This document shows, piece by piece, positions 1 through 10,410 of a stretch of 64,000 nt of DNA; the first letter of the stretch is position 1, and every line of letters starts with the position of its first letter. Under the pieces are notes generated by a model that had not been told where the DNA came from, made no database searches, and saw only the letters and a list, made by a program, of their open reading frames with translations. The position numbers were made by a program, and so were the translations under genes. This DNA comes from Nipponacmea schrenckii (lineage: Eukaryota > Mollusca > Gastropoda > Lottiidae): contig CM060199.1 of assembly GCA_030562195.1 (NCBI GenBank), positions 36,910,338 through 36,974,337 on the forward strand. The letters run 5' to 3'.

Positions 1-738
1 TCATGGTTTATTATTTTGTCTGTTGCCTAAAATATCTCAGCGTTTTTTCATCTGTCAGATTATTCATAAAGAAAACAACAATATCTTGTTAATTATACAT
101 ATATTATATACAACTTCCTATTTGGTAAATAGTTCTAACAATAATACATGTTTTAAACTATTGATTTTGCATGAAATCAATTTGAATCATGGCAGAGTGT
201 TCAAGTCCTACAATATACAATAATAAACCACCTGCAAGAAACAAGTATATTTGTTTAATGAAACGTGGCAGTATAATCTGTTTAAAAGTTAATTGATTTT
301 TAAAATTCAACGATACAATTTGGAATTGGTAAAACTTTGTGGACTGTTAAAATGTTAAAACTGGTCTTTAGTCTTCAAAATTTTTGAATTTGACAATAAT
401 GGTATTGTCCTTCTATTTATTATCATCTGTTGTTAATGCATTATGTGAATAAATACACATATTAATCTTTTCTTAATTTTATTCATTTTCAAAATATTTA
501 TTCATTCTCTGGGAAATATCAAATATAAATGTCCTTTATTACATTATCGATTGGATGACTCAATTGGATACCATCTTTTCTGATATTTTGTATAAGGCAA
601 ACTGGTAATTTACTAGTAATTGATGAAATGAAAAATACCAATTTATCAACATTTTAATATGATTATTAATTTGTAGCACTGATAATTAGTCAATCATAAT
701 AAATTAATTAATTGAACATTTGATTTGAAAGACTATTT
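1..738. other. 3' flank of thioesterase gene, no gene seen
   Basis: AT-rich DNA without a convincing reading frame. On the minus strand a possible polyadenylation signal (AATAAA, read as TTTATT at 535-540) lies about 200 bases past the thioesterase stop, so part of this stretch is probably its 3' UTR. Confidence 0.4.
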
Positions 739-2258
739 TCATAATTTAGACTTTGATCTGGGTTCCAAGGCAAAACGTATTTTTGCATATAATAAAGAAT
801 TCTTGTCTTTTGTGATGATAAAATAGAGATTTTGGGGATCATTCTTGTCTTGCCATGTATGAGCATGTACAAGATCACCTGCAAGAGCTTCTCGTTTGTA
901 TACCACTTCAATATCAGTAGTTTGATAATTACAAATATCAGTTATAAAATATTGGTAATATCCCTCAATAGACGCCATAGCAGCACAATCTAAACAATAA
1001 CGTAAAAATTGACTTTGATTCAAATGTTGGTTACTATCTGTATCATTAGGTAACACAAAGATTGGTATATGATAAGTTTCTAATGGTAATTCTGGTATAG
1101 TCATTAGAAACTGAGGTTTAGTATCTGGTGCAGCTCCAAGTAATTTGAGGTACTTCTCTCTGGCCTCTTTTATTAACGATACTGGTCGTTTGGTTTCTCG
1201 ATCAACACAAACATATTTAAACACACTAGTACCAAGAACTTTGTCATTCTTTTCATTTCTTAGGACTTGGTGGATTGTTACTGAAGAAAGGCCAACTTCT
1301 TTCAATTCTAACGTGACAGAAAAAGGAAAACTTCTGTATCGCTTGGTAGCGTTTGGTACAAGTTGTATATTTTGGGCAACTATAAATCTTGTTGTAGTTT
1401 TAAGATTGATCAGGTCTTTAGTAAATCCAGTGAAAAATGATAATGCACGACCACCTTCAAATAACTTGCTCATTTTCCATGCACTTATACATCCTGAAAT
1501 ATAGTCATACTTCATTAAACCAAATCACTTTTTGTTCAATATATGTGATTCCTCATATCTTGAGGACATATTCAAAGTTCAAAAATTACAGATGATCCAG
1601 CAGCACCAACTATTTGTTCAATTGTGGAACCAACTTCATCAAGTTTCAGCAATATTAATCCACTGGATCAAGGTAGTAAGGTAAATATTGTATTTACACC
1701 ATAACAGAAGGAATTTATTTTCGATTGATTAACAGTAATCCATAATATAGCGAAATTTGAGCAATAATATGTTGATCTTTTCAGAATAAAAACATGCCTA
1801 GGAATTTAATGCTGTCCAATTATTGTACCACCACTTTAGACTTCCTTTAGTGGCATTTAGTTATTAAAGATCTTGACACAATATTAAGGAAAACAATTAC
1901 TTTATTGAAGAACTAGCAACATTTTGACCAGGCTACTCCAGTCTTTATCAATCCTTGTAGAAACGTAGCAATTTATTATTATATGTAATTATTATCCATG
2001 TTATTGTGTCGAGATCTTTCTAGGGCTACATTTTTCCTTTATGGGAGACTTGCAAGATTTCAAATCTCACACTCGACAGCTGACCCCTACCATAAAGTCA
2101 GTCTGCTGCAATCTGTAGACATCACTGTTTTAAGGTGTTAACAAATAGACAAACTTACCATTTCTATCAAAATCATCATAACTTAACCCAGGGAAATAAA
2201 CTTGATATTTTAGATCACTAATATTATAGCTATACCCAGTCTCACTTGTCAAACTCAT
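739..2258 (-). CDS. double hot-dog acyl-CoA thioesterase-like protein
   Basis: The coding sequence joins exon 1 (2258 down to 2159, donor GTAAGT) to exon 2 (1493 down to the stop at 739, acceptor ATTTCAG). The splice is phase 1 and gives 284 aa. Two hot-dog half-domains are visible. The first carries DDFDRNGCISAWK (about residues 28-40) followed by LFEGGRA, the position of the usual D-x-D-x-x-G-H helix start. The second carries NDTDSNQHLNQ (about 183-193), matching the Asp/His/Asn motif of 4HBT-type thioesterases. The family hydrolyses acyl-CoA or acyl-ACP thioesters. Substrate and compartment cannot be read here; no clear targeting peptide is seen at MSLTSETGY. A tract reading ttttccag precedes the ATG, so a non-coding first exon further right (above 2275) is likely. 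The first motif has Cys where many relatives have His, so the two halves may not be equally active. The family call is firm; the function is inferred. Confidence 0.82.
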
Positions 2259-2470
2259 TTTCTTTCTCTATCTGGAAAATTATTAAAAAAAACAAGACAG
2301 ATTGTCAGAAAAATAACCATTAAGCTAGATGTGAGGTATCCAGACATGTTTGTGCAATAAACTTTTCAGGAAATGCTGTGGCTAAAGCTGTAGGCCTAGA
2401 TTTAAAGGAAAAGTCTAGTTTTCAGTCTGCAACTGACAAGTTTAAAAACGATCTTTTGGGAAACCTATAA
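1592..2470 (+). CDS. possible last two exons of an unknown plus-strand gene
   Basis: Two exon-like blocks fit each other. Block 1 (1592-1672) follows ATTACAG, ends before GTAGTA, and reads DPAAPTICSIVEPTSSS and onward in phase 1. Block 2 (2370-2470) follows CTTTTCAG, continues in the matching phase as GNAVAKAVGLDLKEKSSF and onward, and ends at TAA (2468-2470). An AATAAA lies 45 bases later, at 2515-2520. Composition is protein-like. I do not recognise the family and cannot find upstream exons; they would have to lie left of 1592 or outside the window. The blocks interleave with the minus-strand thioesterase exons, so this would be a sense/antisense overlap or a relic of another gene. Confidence 0.35.
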
Positions 2471-2514
2471 TATCATATCCAGTTGTTGATAGGCTAATTC
2501 AATCAAAACCTGAA

Positions 2515-2520
2515 AATAAA
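2515..2520 (+). terminator. AATAAA polyadenylation signal
   Basis: AATAAA sits 45 bases after the TAA of the putative plus-strand terminal exon. It supports that exon but is common by chance in DNA this AT-rich. Confidence 0.3.
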
Positions 2521-2786
2521 ATGCAACATAATAATGACAGGCCTATTATAAATATTGACTTCATAATCGTGGCCTTAGTTATTAGTGTACTGGTACCGGT
2601 ACGGTGGCAATATTTTTGGTCGAAAGGTCCATGTATCTCAAGCCTACGTCCATACTCACTAATAATATCCCCTCTAGTGATATTTTGGAATTCTCAAGAT
2701 AGCCATACAGTCTATTTGCCAGCGAGAAGGCAATAATATTATGACTTAGAATTATAATCTACGGTCAAAAGTCAAAGTCCATGATG

Positions 2787-2840
2787 TAAAGGGAGACAAC
2801 AACAATTTATAAATGCTACAATGATTTCGTCTCCCTTGTT
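2787..2840. repeat. short foldback, AAGGGAGAC...GTCTCCCTT
   Basis: An inverted pair of about 10 bases separated by about 35 bases. A related foldback built on AAGGGAGATAA lies at 46446-46490. Such AGGGAGA foldbacks are frequent in molluscan genomes, and I read both as remnants of a small mobile element. Confidence 0.35.
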
Positions 2841-3008
2841 ATGCCTGTTTCATGAATTCAGAGATTAATATTTACTGTCCGACTCGTCAACAGGTTTTGG
2901 AAGCCTATCTAACATGCACTTCCTTACGTTATTTTGTTTCTCAAAAAAAGCTTTACATTTATGAAATACGTATCATCCATTGTTGTTCAAATTTCGTAAC
3001 CATTTAAA

Positions 3009-3228
3009 GCGTCTGGCAATAAAACTGACTCATGAAAACCTAGAGTGTCAGACAATAAAACTGACTCTCATAAAAATCGAGTAAAATTGCTAGAGTGGCA
3101 GACAATGAAACTGACTATTAACCTAGAGTGTCAGACAATAAAACTGACAATTTGATAACCTAGAGTGTCAGACAATAAAATTGACTATTATGATAACCTA
3201 GAGTGTCAGACAATAAACACTGACTCGC
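3009..3228. repeat. minisatellite, about six units of variable length
   Basis: The core AGAGTGTCAGACAATAAAA plus CTGACT is repeated about six times with spacers of unequal length, so units run from roughly 30 to 45 bases. No coding potential. Confidence 0.85.
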
Positions 3229-4498
3229 ACGTCCAATATAGACTCCCACGATAAAGTAGTGCAGTATCAGAGATAAAGACGTATCCAAATATTTGAAGCA
3301 ATAACTCTGCATGTATATGATAACCTACAGACAATAACCTAGCTCCGGTTTCTTCATTGAAACATTTGATTTTATAGACGTTTTGAAATTTGAACTCCAC
3401 TAAAATTTGCACTGTGGCGGGTGCGTGATGAGATATGCTCATTATTTTCGCAATACTCGATGTCTAGTAGGTTTTGGGGTTTGGCGACCCATTAAATCAC
3501 CCAGAAGTATTACTGGAAGATTACACCACACGTACAATCAATAAATTTACCAAAATTCTACCCTCCAGCCAAGACACTATTTCTTTCACCATTATTTCGA
3601 AATAGGACCCCGGGGTTTTTGTCTCTAATGAGCCACGCCTTTAAATAAACCTTAGACTAATCAATGAACATTGATGAAAACTATTTATATAGAATATTAC
3701 ATTTACATAATCCCATTTATCAATATATAACTATATAGTTATTGAATGGTTTGGGTCTCTATTTCAAATGTTTTGTCGATTTGTTGGGCGGAGAGTCACG
3801 TCATTACTAATAATTGGTATTAATTAACATGCAATCTTCCATGCTTTTAAAACATTCTTGGGTCATATCATACCATGTTTTAGAGAAATAAACTAGATGA
3901 AATAGGTTTACAATACAGAATTATTGAAGACTTTCAGATGACGCCATGACCAATGTTATTAACTCATCAAAAGTAGGCAGACAGCTACTGCTTATGGATG
4001 AAAACCAGATAAAAACCCACACAGGCATAGGCTAAACGCAGAGAAAGTAGTTTCTTTTGATTCTTCTGAAATTTGTAGATTTTTTTTCTGTGGAATCCTT
4101 ACTCTAAGGGCGAAGAGTAAAGCTTCATCTATGAAATAAGATGATCTACACACCAAAAGAAGAGTACGGCGGTCACAAGTTTTTAGTCAAGCAAAGCAGT
4201 TAATTTAAAAACTATGTTCCTTCTTTTACTAGTCCCTTAAATTTTGTTGCCCTTCACAGTAGACTGTCAAATACGTCTTCATAAAACATTCCCACAATGT
4301 TATTAATTGTATCAATCTGAGATTACATATTTCGCGAAAGGACGAAGAAAGGTGTTGATTAGTTATATTTCGTGGTCATCATGAATTGCATGTGATCGTG
4401 AGATATCAAACTTTTAAAATTAAAAACAAATGACAGGACAATAAGTAAATCTTTACATTTGTTTTTTTTTTCAATTCTCGTTTTAAATGCCGTGATAC

Positions 4499-4572
4499 CA
4501 CTTATTGGGCATTAATAAAGTACTTACACTGTCGTTTAGCAACAGTGTGGTACTATTTAGCACTAATAAGTG
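4499..4572. repeat. foldback hairpin, arms about 33 bases
   Basis: The left arm begins CACTTATTGGGC and ends ACACTGT. The right arm begins ACAGTGTGG and ends AATAAGTG. The arms pair with a few mismatches and a small indel around a loop of about 9 bases. It lies about 150 bases upstream of the presumed kinase first exon. It is probably a MITE-like foldback; no role is evident. Confidence 0.6.
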
Positions 4573-4639
4573 CAGTATTGTAATTAAAGTGTGTTAATAG
4601 AATAGTACCTAATCAATATTGAAACAGACTATAGTAGGT

Positions 4640-4783
4640 TGCGTCTACTGGCCACTCAATGTGGGGGCGGGGGTTTCATGTTGCCGTTCGCTCTAATACG
4701 AAAGGGAAGTGCTGGCATCGATAATGGCGAGCAATGAAAAAGGATTTAGCAGGCTATAAACACAGCTTTCAAACACAAAATCG
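4640..4783 (+). promoter_or_regulatory. probable kinase promoter and 5' non-coding exon
   Basis: A locally GC-richer stretch (GGGGGCGGGGG near 4663-4674, then several CpGs) precedes a strong splice donor, TCG|GTAAGTG, at 4783/4784. The exon has no long reading frame. It holds a short upstream ORF starting at the ATG at 4724. Its assignment to the kinase is inferred from strand, the strong donor and the lack of another plus-strand gene before the kinase start exon at 26740. The exon 5' end is not determinable. Confidence 0.45.
4724..4759 (+). other. short upstream ORF (11 codons)
   Basis: ATG GCG AGC runs to TAA within the presumed non-coding exon 1. The encoded peptide is MASNEKGFSRL. If this exon is spliced to the kinase mRNA, it would be a complete uORF ending before the donor and could dampen translation. 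No conservation data are available. Confidence 0.35.
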
Positions 4784-6224
4784 GTAAGTGATTTTTAAAA
4801 TGCTAATAAAAATATTGTTGAGTATGTATTATGATGATATCTGTGTGCGTGTGTGGTGTTATAAATGTGAATATGATGTCGATATCGGTTCTCGCTGACT
4901 TCCAGTCGTCTAGTTCTACTACTACCAGCTAGCTGGAACCACGGCAGATGTTTTACTATCGTCAATAATATACACTTATATAAATGTCTATTAGAATACA
5001 GCTTTTAAGTTTGGAGAATCAGTGGAACGAAGGTAATTGTGCTGACATTATATTTATTTATTTATAACAGTAAAAGTGTGGAATTTGTAGGTATTATTGA
5101 CAAAATAAGCATGGCAGCAGAAATGGTTTTCTAATAAATTTGCGTGTGGTAAGATAGAGCACGCGACCACAATATAACCGACAGTCATACTACCAGAAAA
5201 TATGGAAAGTCATAAGAAAATATGATGACATTAAATGGGTGTAATAGAAAAATAATCATTTATCAGTAGTATATTGTCTTATATAAATATTGGAAACATG
5301 AAAGTTATGTATAATGCTCCATATGATTCCACCATAATACCACTAACACTGTATTTAAAGGGATCCATTTTTCTCATTCATTAATATGTTACATTGAAAA
5401 GTTGACTAGGATTTAATTTGATTATCATGTTGTGACCTTGAATCTGTATGTGTAGTAAGCTGTATTAAAAAGTCAAAGTGAGGACACTGCTGTGACTCAA
5501 TAGCCGCATTTATAGTGCTTCAAAATTTGACCCTCGAATGGATTGACCATATACACTGCGCTGTTTTCATTGGGCAAGAATGGTGAGTCATTAGGTACAT
5601 ACCTGCTCTCCAGTCAGGGGAGGCAAAATAAGAGGACATTCAAAATGATGCCCAACACATACAATGTGATGAATTTGAATTCCAAATTAATTTTATCATT
5701 TTCAAAGCTCAAACACTTCTTAAAAAATCTGTAACTTTGTTTTCATACCCAAACAAATGAAATATGATGTTTTCAAATAAATCAGTGGCACAAGTTATCG
5801 CAAATACGATTTATTCTGTTACAAAAATACATGTCCTACAATCAAGGTCATTATTGCTCATGCACGCTTCTCTTTGGGTAAGTGGGCTCGGTCACATGGT
5901 GTATTTACACTCCACTGATATTTGAACATGTAATACTTGGTCTGAGAGGATGGAATTTCAATGTTTAGGAATGGTGCCTATTATGCTGATATCATACATA
6001 AACCCTTATTTAGTTTCTAAATACATTTACCCCTTTGTACTCAATACATACAGTACATCCCTTGACCTTTGTATGGACATTGTATTATGGTCTAGAAACC
6101 TGCAACTCTTCATTCACTTCTTCAGGGGCATACGTAAACCCAAAACAGTTGAATATTACATTGAGTAGATTGCTATTTCATAATGAATTTGATGAATTGA
6201 CATTTTATGTAATGATTATGCTCC
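4784..6224. other. kinase intron 1, unique part
   Basis: AT-rich intron sequence. I see no exon, RNA gene or repeat array here. Confidence 0.4.
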
Positions 6225-6712
6225 TTTCACACTGCACTGGATTATTGAATTCTGTTAGAACCGAATAGAAAAATTTGATTCAGTGCAAATCGATTCAGTT
6301 TGCTTCTACATCACAATCTTATCTGGAAACGCTTCCGCACTGCTGAGTAAATTTATCCAGATAACTTTTTATTTTTGTAACATGTGTCACAAAACAAAAT
6401 ATTTCTTGTTCAGCATTGAATACAAACTAAAAAACAAAATCATTTCCTGTTTCCTCTTGCGATTGCTATGCATTTGTTTTCATAATCAATTCCCTTAATC
6501 CTTTTGTGGTGATACCCAACGTAACATTCATATCCGGATAACTTCTTGTTTGCTTACGCACTGCCACTCATCTGGATAGGATCTGGACAAAATCCACCTT
6601 TTGGGGTAAATTTTGTGATCTGGTCAACTTCTGGTTATAACCGAATAAGTTTATTTGGATAGAACTGGATAGAACCAAATCACTTTTGCAGTGCAAAAGG
6701 TCTATATGTGAT
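6225..6712. repeat. interspersed repeat, copy 1
   Basis: This stretch shares ordered blocks with 18470-18935: AGATAACTTTTTATTTTT, CATTTTCxTTTTCCTCTT-like, CACACTGCCACT, AAATCCACCTTTT, TTCTGGTTATAA, and a closing GTGCA-rich end. The copies are diverged and no coding frame is evident, so it looks like an old non-autonomous element. Confidence 0.55.
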
Positions 6713-9700
6713 ATACTGTAATAGGAGCTATTTGCTCTTTAGAGATATGAATTAGTGGAATATGAAATAATGACTCATTATCCCAATTTATTATTTATTA
6801 AATATCAGAATAGAAACAATATTATGTACATTAGTTATATATCCCAATATTATTCATGTATAAGTATATTACAAGACTTATTTTTAGAATAGAATAATGA
6901 TATTAAAGTTTCAATAATTATCAATTATTCATTAAAATAATACGTAAGATAGCTATACTAACTGAAGAAGGTGCAAAAGAGTAGGATGTAACACTCCATT
7001 CATTTCTTTTCCAAACTGAAGATGGGAGTAGAAGTAGTTTTTTTCTTGCTGGAGGTTAGGCTTTAGTCCATTGAGGTGTAGGCCAAAGGATCTGACTGAC
7101 ATATCAACATTCAATCATTTAAATGGTACAATTACAGTTAGACAGAAAATTGTTTTGAGAACAGTTTCCACATACAGAGCCTTGAAGATGACTCTAGGCC
7201 TTCAAAAGTCACCATTCCAGAAAACATTACATTACATGACATGATCAACAAATGACCACTCAGCAATCTGTATTGCCAGTGTTTTGGGTATCTCTTGTGA
7301 GACTGAGAGTATTGAGCATGATATAACAAGTTCCGAATTGTACTGAACTATCTGATCCTCATTATTCTTACAATTATGACATTATATCTCTTCCCAATTA
7401 ACCATTCTACAGTTTTCAAGCAAAGCAACAGAAACTATCAATCTGATTTTATACTGAGTGATGTATGATTTTGTGGAAAGTTGCTGTTAAAATACAGGAA
7501 ATGGTGTAGTTTCTTAAAGCGAATCCATATAATATGGTGCCATTGATGAAGTACAGAGTTTTGTTTGATAGTGACATGTTTATAGAACTATAAACTCCAT
7601 GACTCATTGCATAGTCTATAGATTTATATGATTTTCTAATAACACTGAGAGTTGTACTTTTCATTATTTACAATATATAAACGTCAACATACAAGCATAG
7701 TAGTTTTTGGGAAAATTGTACAGTTTCAGCTCCAATTAGGAATGCATAATTTAAACCTCTCTATTGAATTCATATTGACCATAGATTTAATAAGAACTTT
7801 ATAAAATTAAACTTGATTAAATGAATTTGAACAACATATGCAAACTTACTGAAAAAGAGTTAAAGTTGGCAATCTAGAATATTCTTCATATTAAGATCCG
7901 AAACTGACACGTTATCAAGATTTTATTTCATTCTGCCCACATGTGTTTTAGATTAACAACCCTCATCAGGACAATTGATTTTTAAAAGTTCTACAAAATT
8001 GTTCAAATAATACTGTCACTATTATTGGTCTGTAAGTCTGTCTGTCCTTCTGTCTGTTCACAGTTGTCTTAAGATCATCCTTCAGGCATTACAATTTTTA
8101 ATGTATTCTTTTCTCTTTGGCTCGTGGGTTTTATTAATGCAACGTTGATGCCTTTGCCATATATGATCTGATACACAACTATTAACAATACTCTATAAGA
8201 TAGTTTGAAAACCTTTGAAAATTGTTTTAGTGTTAATAGGTTAGACAACAATGTAATGGTGATTCATAAGAAATTTTGTGCTGATCAGAAAGTCTTTAGG
8301 TACTGTTGAAATTGTTTGGTCCCAGTGCCTACCTTTTCTACAGGATTCGATTCTTGTAGAAATATTTTTATTTTTTTTTAAGTACGTTTGTATCAATTTA
8401 AAGTAATAATTTAGTCCAAAATTTAATACTGAACTTAGAAAAAACAAAGAAATTTTTTAATACCATGTGGGTCTTTTACTAGCTTTGTGTTAGGCATGGT
8501 GCATGATTTCAAGACAATCAACATATTAATCGAAATGAAGATAGTTGATCAAAAATTAAGTATGTACAGTAAGCTTTAGATCAATGGACTGAAGAATAGA
8601 AAGTTTTACAACAATATACGCCCAAACATCTTGTGTAGGCGGCTTGACTCAGTTCGGATCAGTAAAAACTTTATGAAATGGTTGGTTTGTCTTGTAGTAG
8701 ATCGATCAAAAATTTCTTGTGGGCGCATCAAATATGTATCATTATAAACATTTGATAAATACACTTATATTGATACAGAGGCTACAGAATAATAATCAAA
8801 AAAATACTATTATCACTTTACTTGATAACGTTACCTGTATGTGTTTTGAAACGTAGTATGTAATAAATGCAGAAGTAGTATATCCATATATCTTAGTGTT
8901 TTAATGTATCTTTTCCTAATTCTATATTTCAATATAAAAAAATACTATTATAAAAATATATCACTTATATATAGATGTGTATTATTATGACTGAATCATC
9001 TTCCAACAAATTAGTTGTTAAACTAAAGAAAATGCAATCAAAAATTTGTATGTAAAGAATCACAAACCATGATTGCGCTATGAAAATAAACTTGATAATT
9101 CCCTATAGGAAGTTGAAAAGCAAGTGCTGAAAAGTCAGTTTTCCAAGTGAATTTGCAGTGTTCTAATATGAAAGATTTATGATAGTCATTGACCTGATCG
9201 GTAATTTTAGACCGTCCAATGTGATTATAGTAGCTTTATGATGATGTAAAATAAAAGTAGTTATAACTACTAGCTACCTGATATTGACATTGACTAGTTA
9301 TTTATAATGTTGTCAATAATCAATGAATGGTGGTAGGTGAGAGTGGACAGAGAATCAGGTAAAATGTAAACAATACAGTAATTAGTCCATCTGGTCTATT
9401 CTCATTGTTCTTCTCTACAAATCTTAGTCTTGTTAATTATCATTAATCATTACTGATTTATTCTTCACAAATGTTGCACTTATAGCTAAATAATTCAACA
9501 AGTATTTTATGTCGTCATAACTGTACTATGAGAATCAGTTGACTGTGTTCACTATTTTTATAACTGGACTAGAATTCTTGCGAATATAAGTTTTTTATTG
9601 TGGCATTTTTTATGATTGGAAACGTGTGGGATGATAATTCTTGTAATCTAATTTGTCTAATACTGGAAATACGAGGAATTTATAGGTAGAAAGGACGAGT

Positions 9701-10125
9701 TTTATTTTAATTTAACCTATTTATCCAAAACTGTAAGTAGGGAGAAGAGTTGAGATCGAATATTAAATATGGAATATTTCATCAGTAATATCTAAGATGG
9801 AGGAAGCTACTTGCTGTAAATATATTTATAATTTGAGATTTGCTAGAAAGGATATGATGCTTAGACAATGTGACACAATTAAATCTCTTTATCAAATTAT
9901 AAGATCTCTCTGTTCTTATTCATCCAAAGTATTTGAAAGTTGTTTGTGAAATAGTTTTTGTACCAATTGAATATGTGCTATACAGGTTTGTTTTGTAAGG
10001 GTTCAGATATGTAATGTGCAATTGTTATTTCTAGGTTGTAATTATGTTAAAAGTTGGTTGTTATGTTTACTGGTCAGATGTGCCAATTGTTTTCCTAGAT
10101 TGATCAATTATGTTAAAAGTTGGAT
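6713..10125. other. kinase intron 1, mostly unique
   Basis: No gene supported. It contains one copy (6968-7005) of a short motif that also occurs near 13630 and 37930. Confidence 0.4.
6968..7005 (+). repeat. dispersed motif, copy 1
   Basis: AGGTGCAAAAGAGTAGGATG followed by TAACACTCCATT. Nearly the same string occurs at 13633-13665 and 37937-37969, which marks a shared interspersed element. Confidence 0.55.
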
Positions 10126-10410
10126 GTGTTATGTGTTACTGGTCAGTTATGTTGCTGGTCTGTTATGTTACTGGTCTGTTATGTTGCTGGTCTGTTATGT
10201 TACTGGTCTGTTATGTTGCTGGTCTGTTATGTTGCTGGTCTGTTATGTTGCTGGTCTGTTATGTTACATGTCAGTTAGGTTACTGGTCAGTTATGTTACT
10301 TGTCGGTTATGTTACATGTCAGTTATGTTACTGGTCAGTTATGTTACTTGTCAGTTATGTTACATGTATGAGTCAGTTAGGTTACAGGGATATGAGTACA
10401 AGTCAGTTAT
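10126..10410. repeat. minisatellite, 16-base unit
   Basis: The unit CTGGTCTGTTATGTTG varies mainly at GCTGG/ACTGG/ACATG and repeats about 17 times. Long frames across it are artefacts of the repeat. Confidence 0.9.

Larger units (their letters stand above)
2841..4640. other. intergenic, thioesterase to kinase promoter
   Basis: Apart from a minisatellite (3009-3228) and a foldback (4499-4572), no gene is seen. The 3400-3620 stretch is less AT-rich and could hold a promoter or 5' UTR exon of the minus-strand thioesterase, but no diagnostic signal is visible. Confidence 0.35.

Noticed and set aside
1145..1504. 119-codon plus-strand frame
   Set aside because: Antisense shadow of thioesterase exon 2, whose minus-strand product has clear hot-dog motifs.
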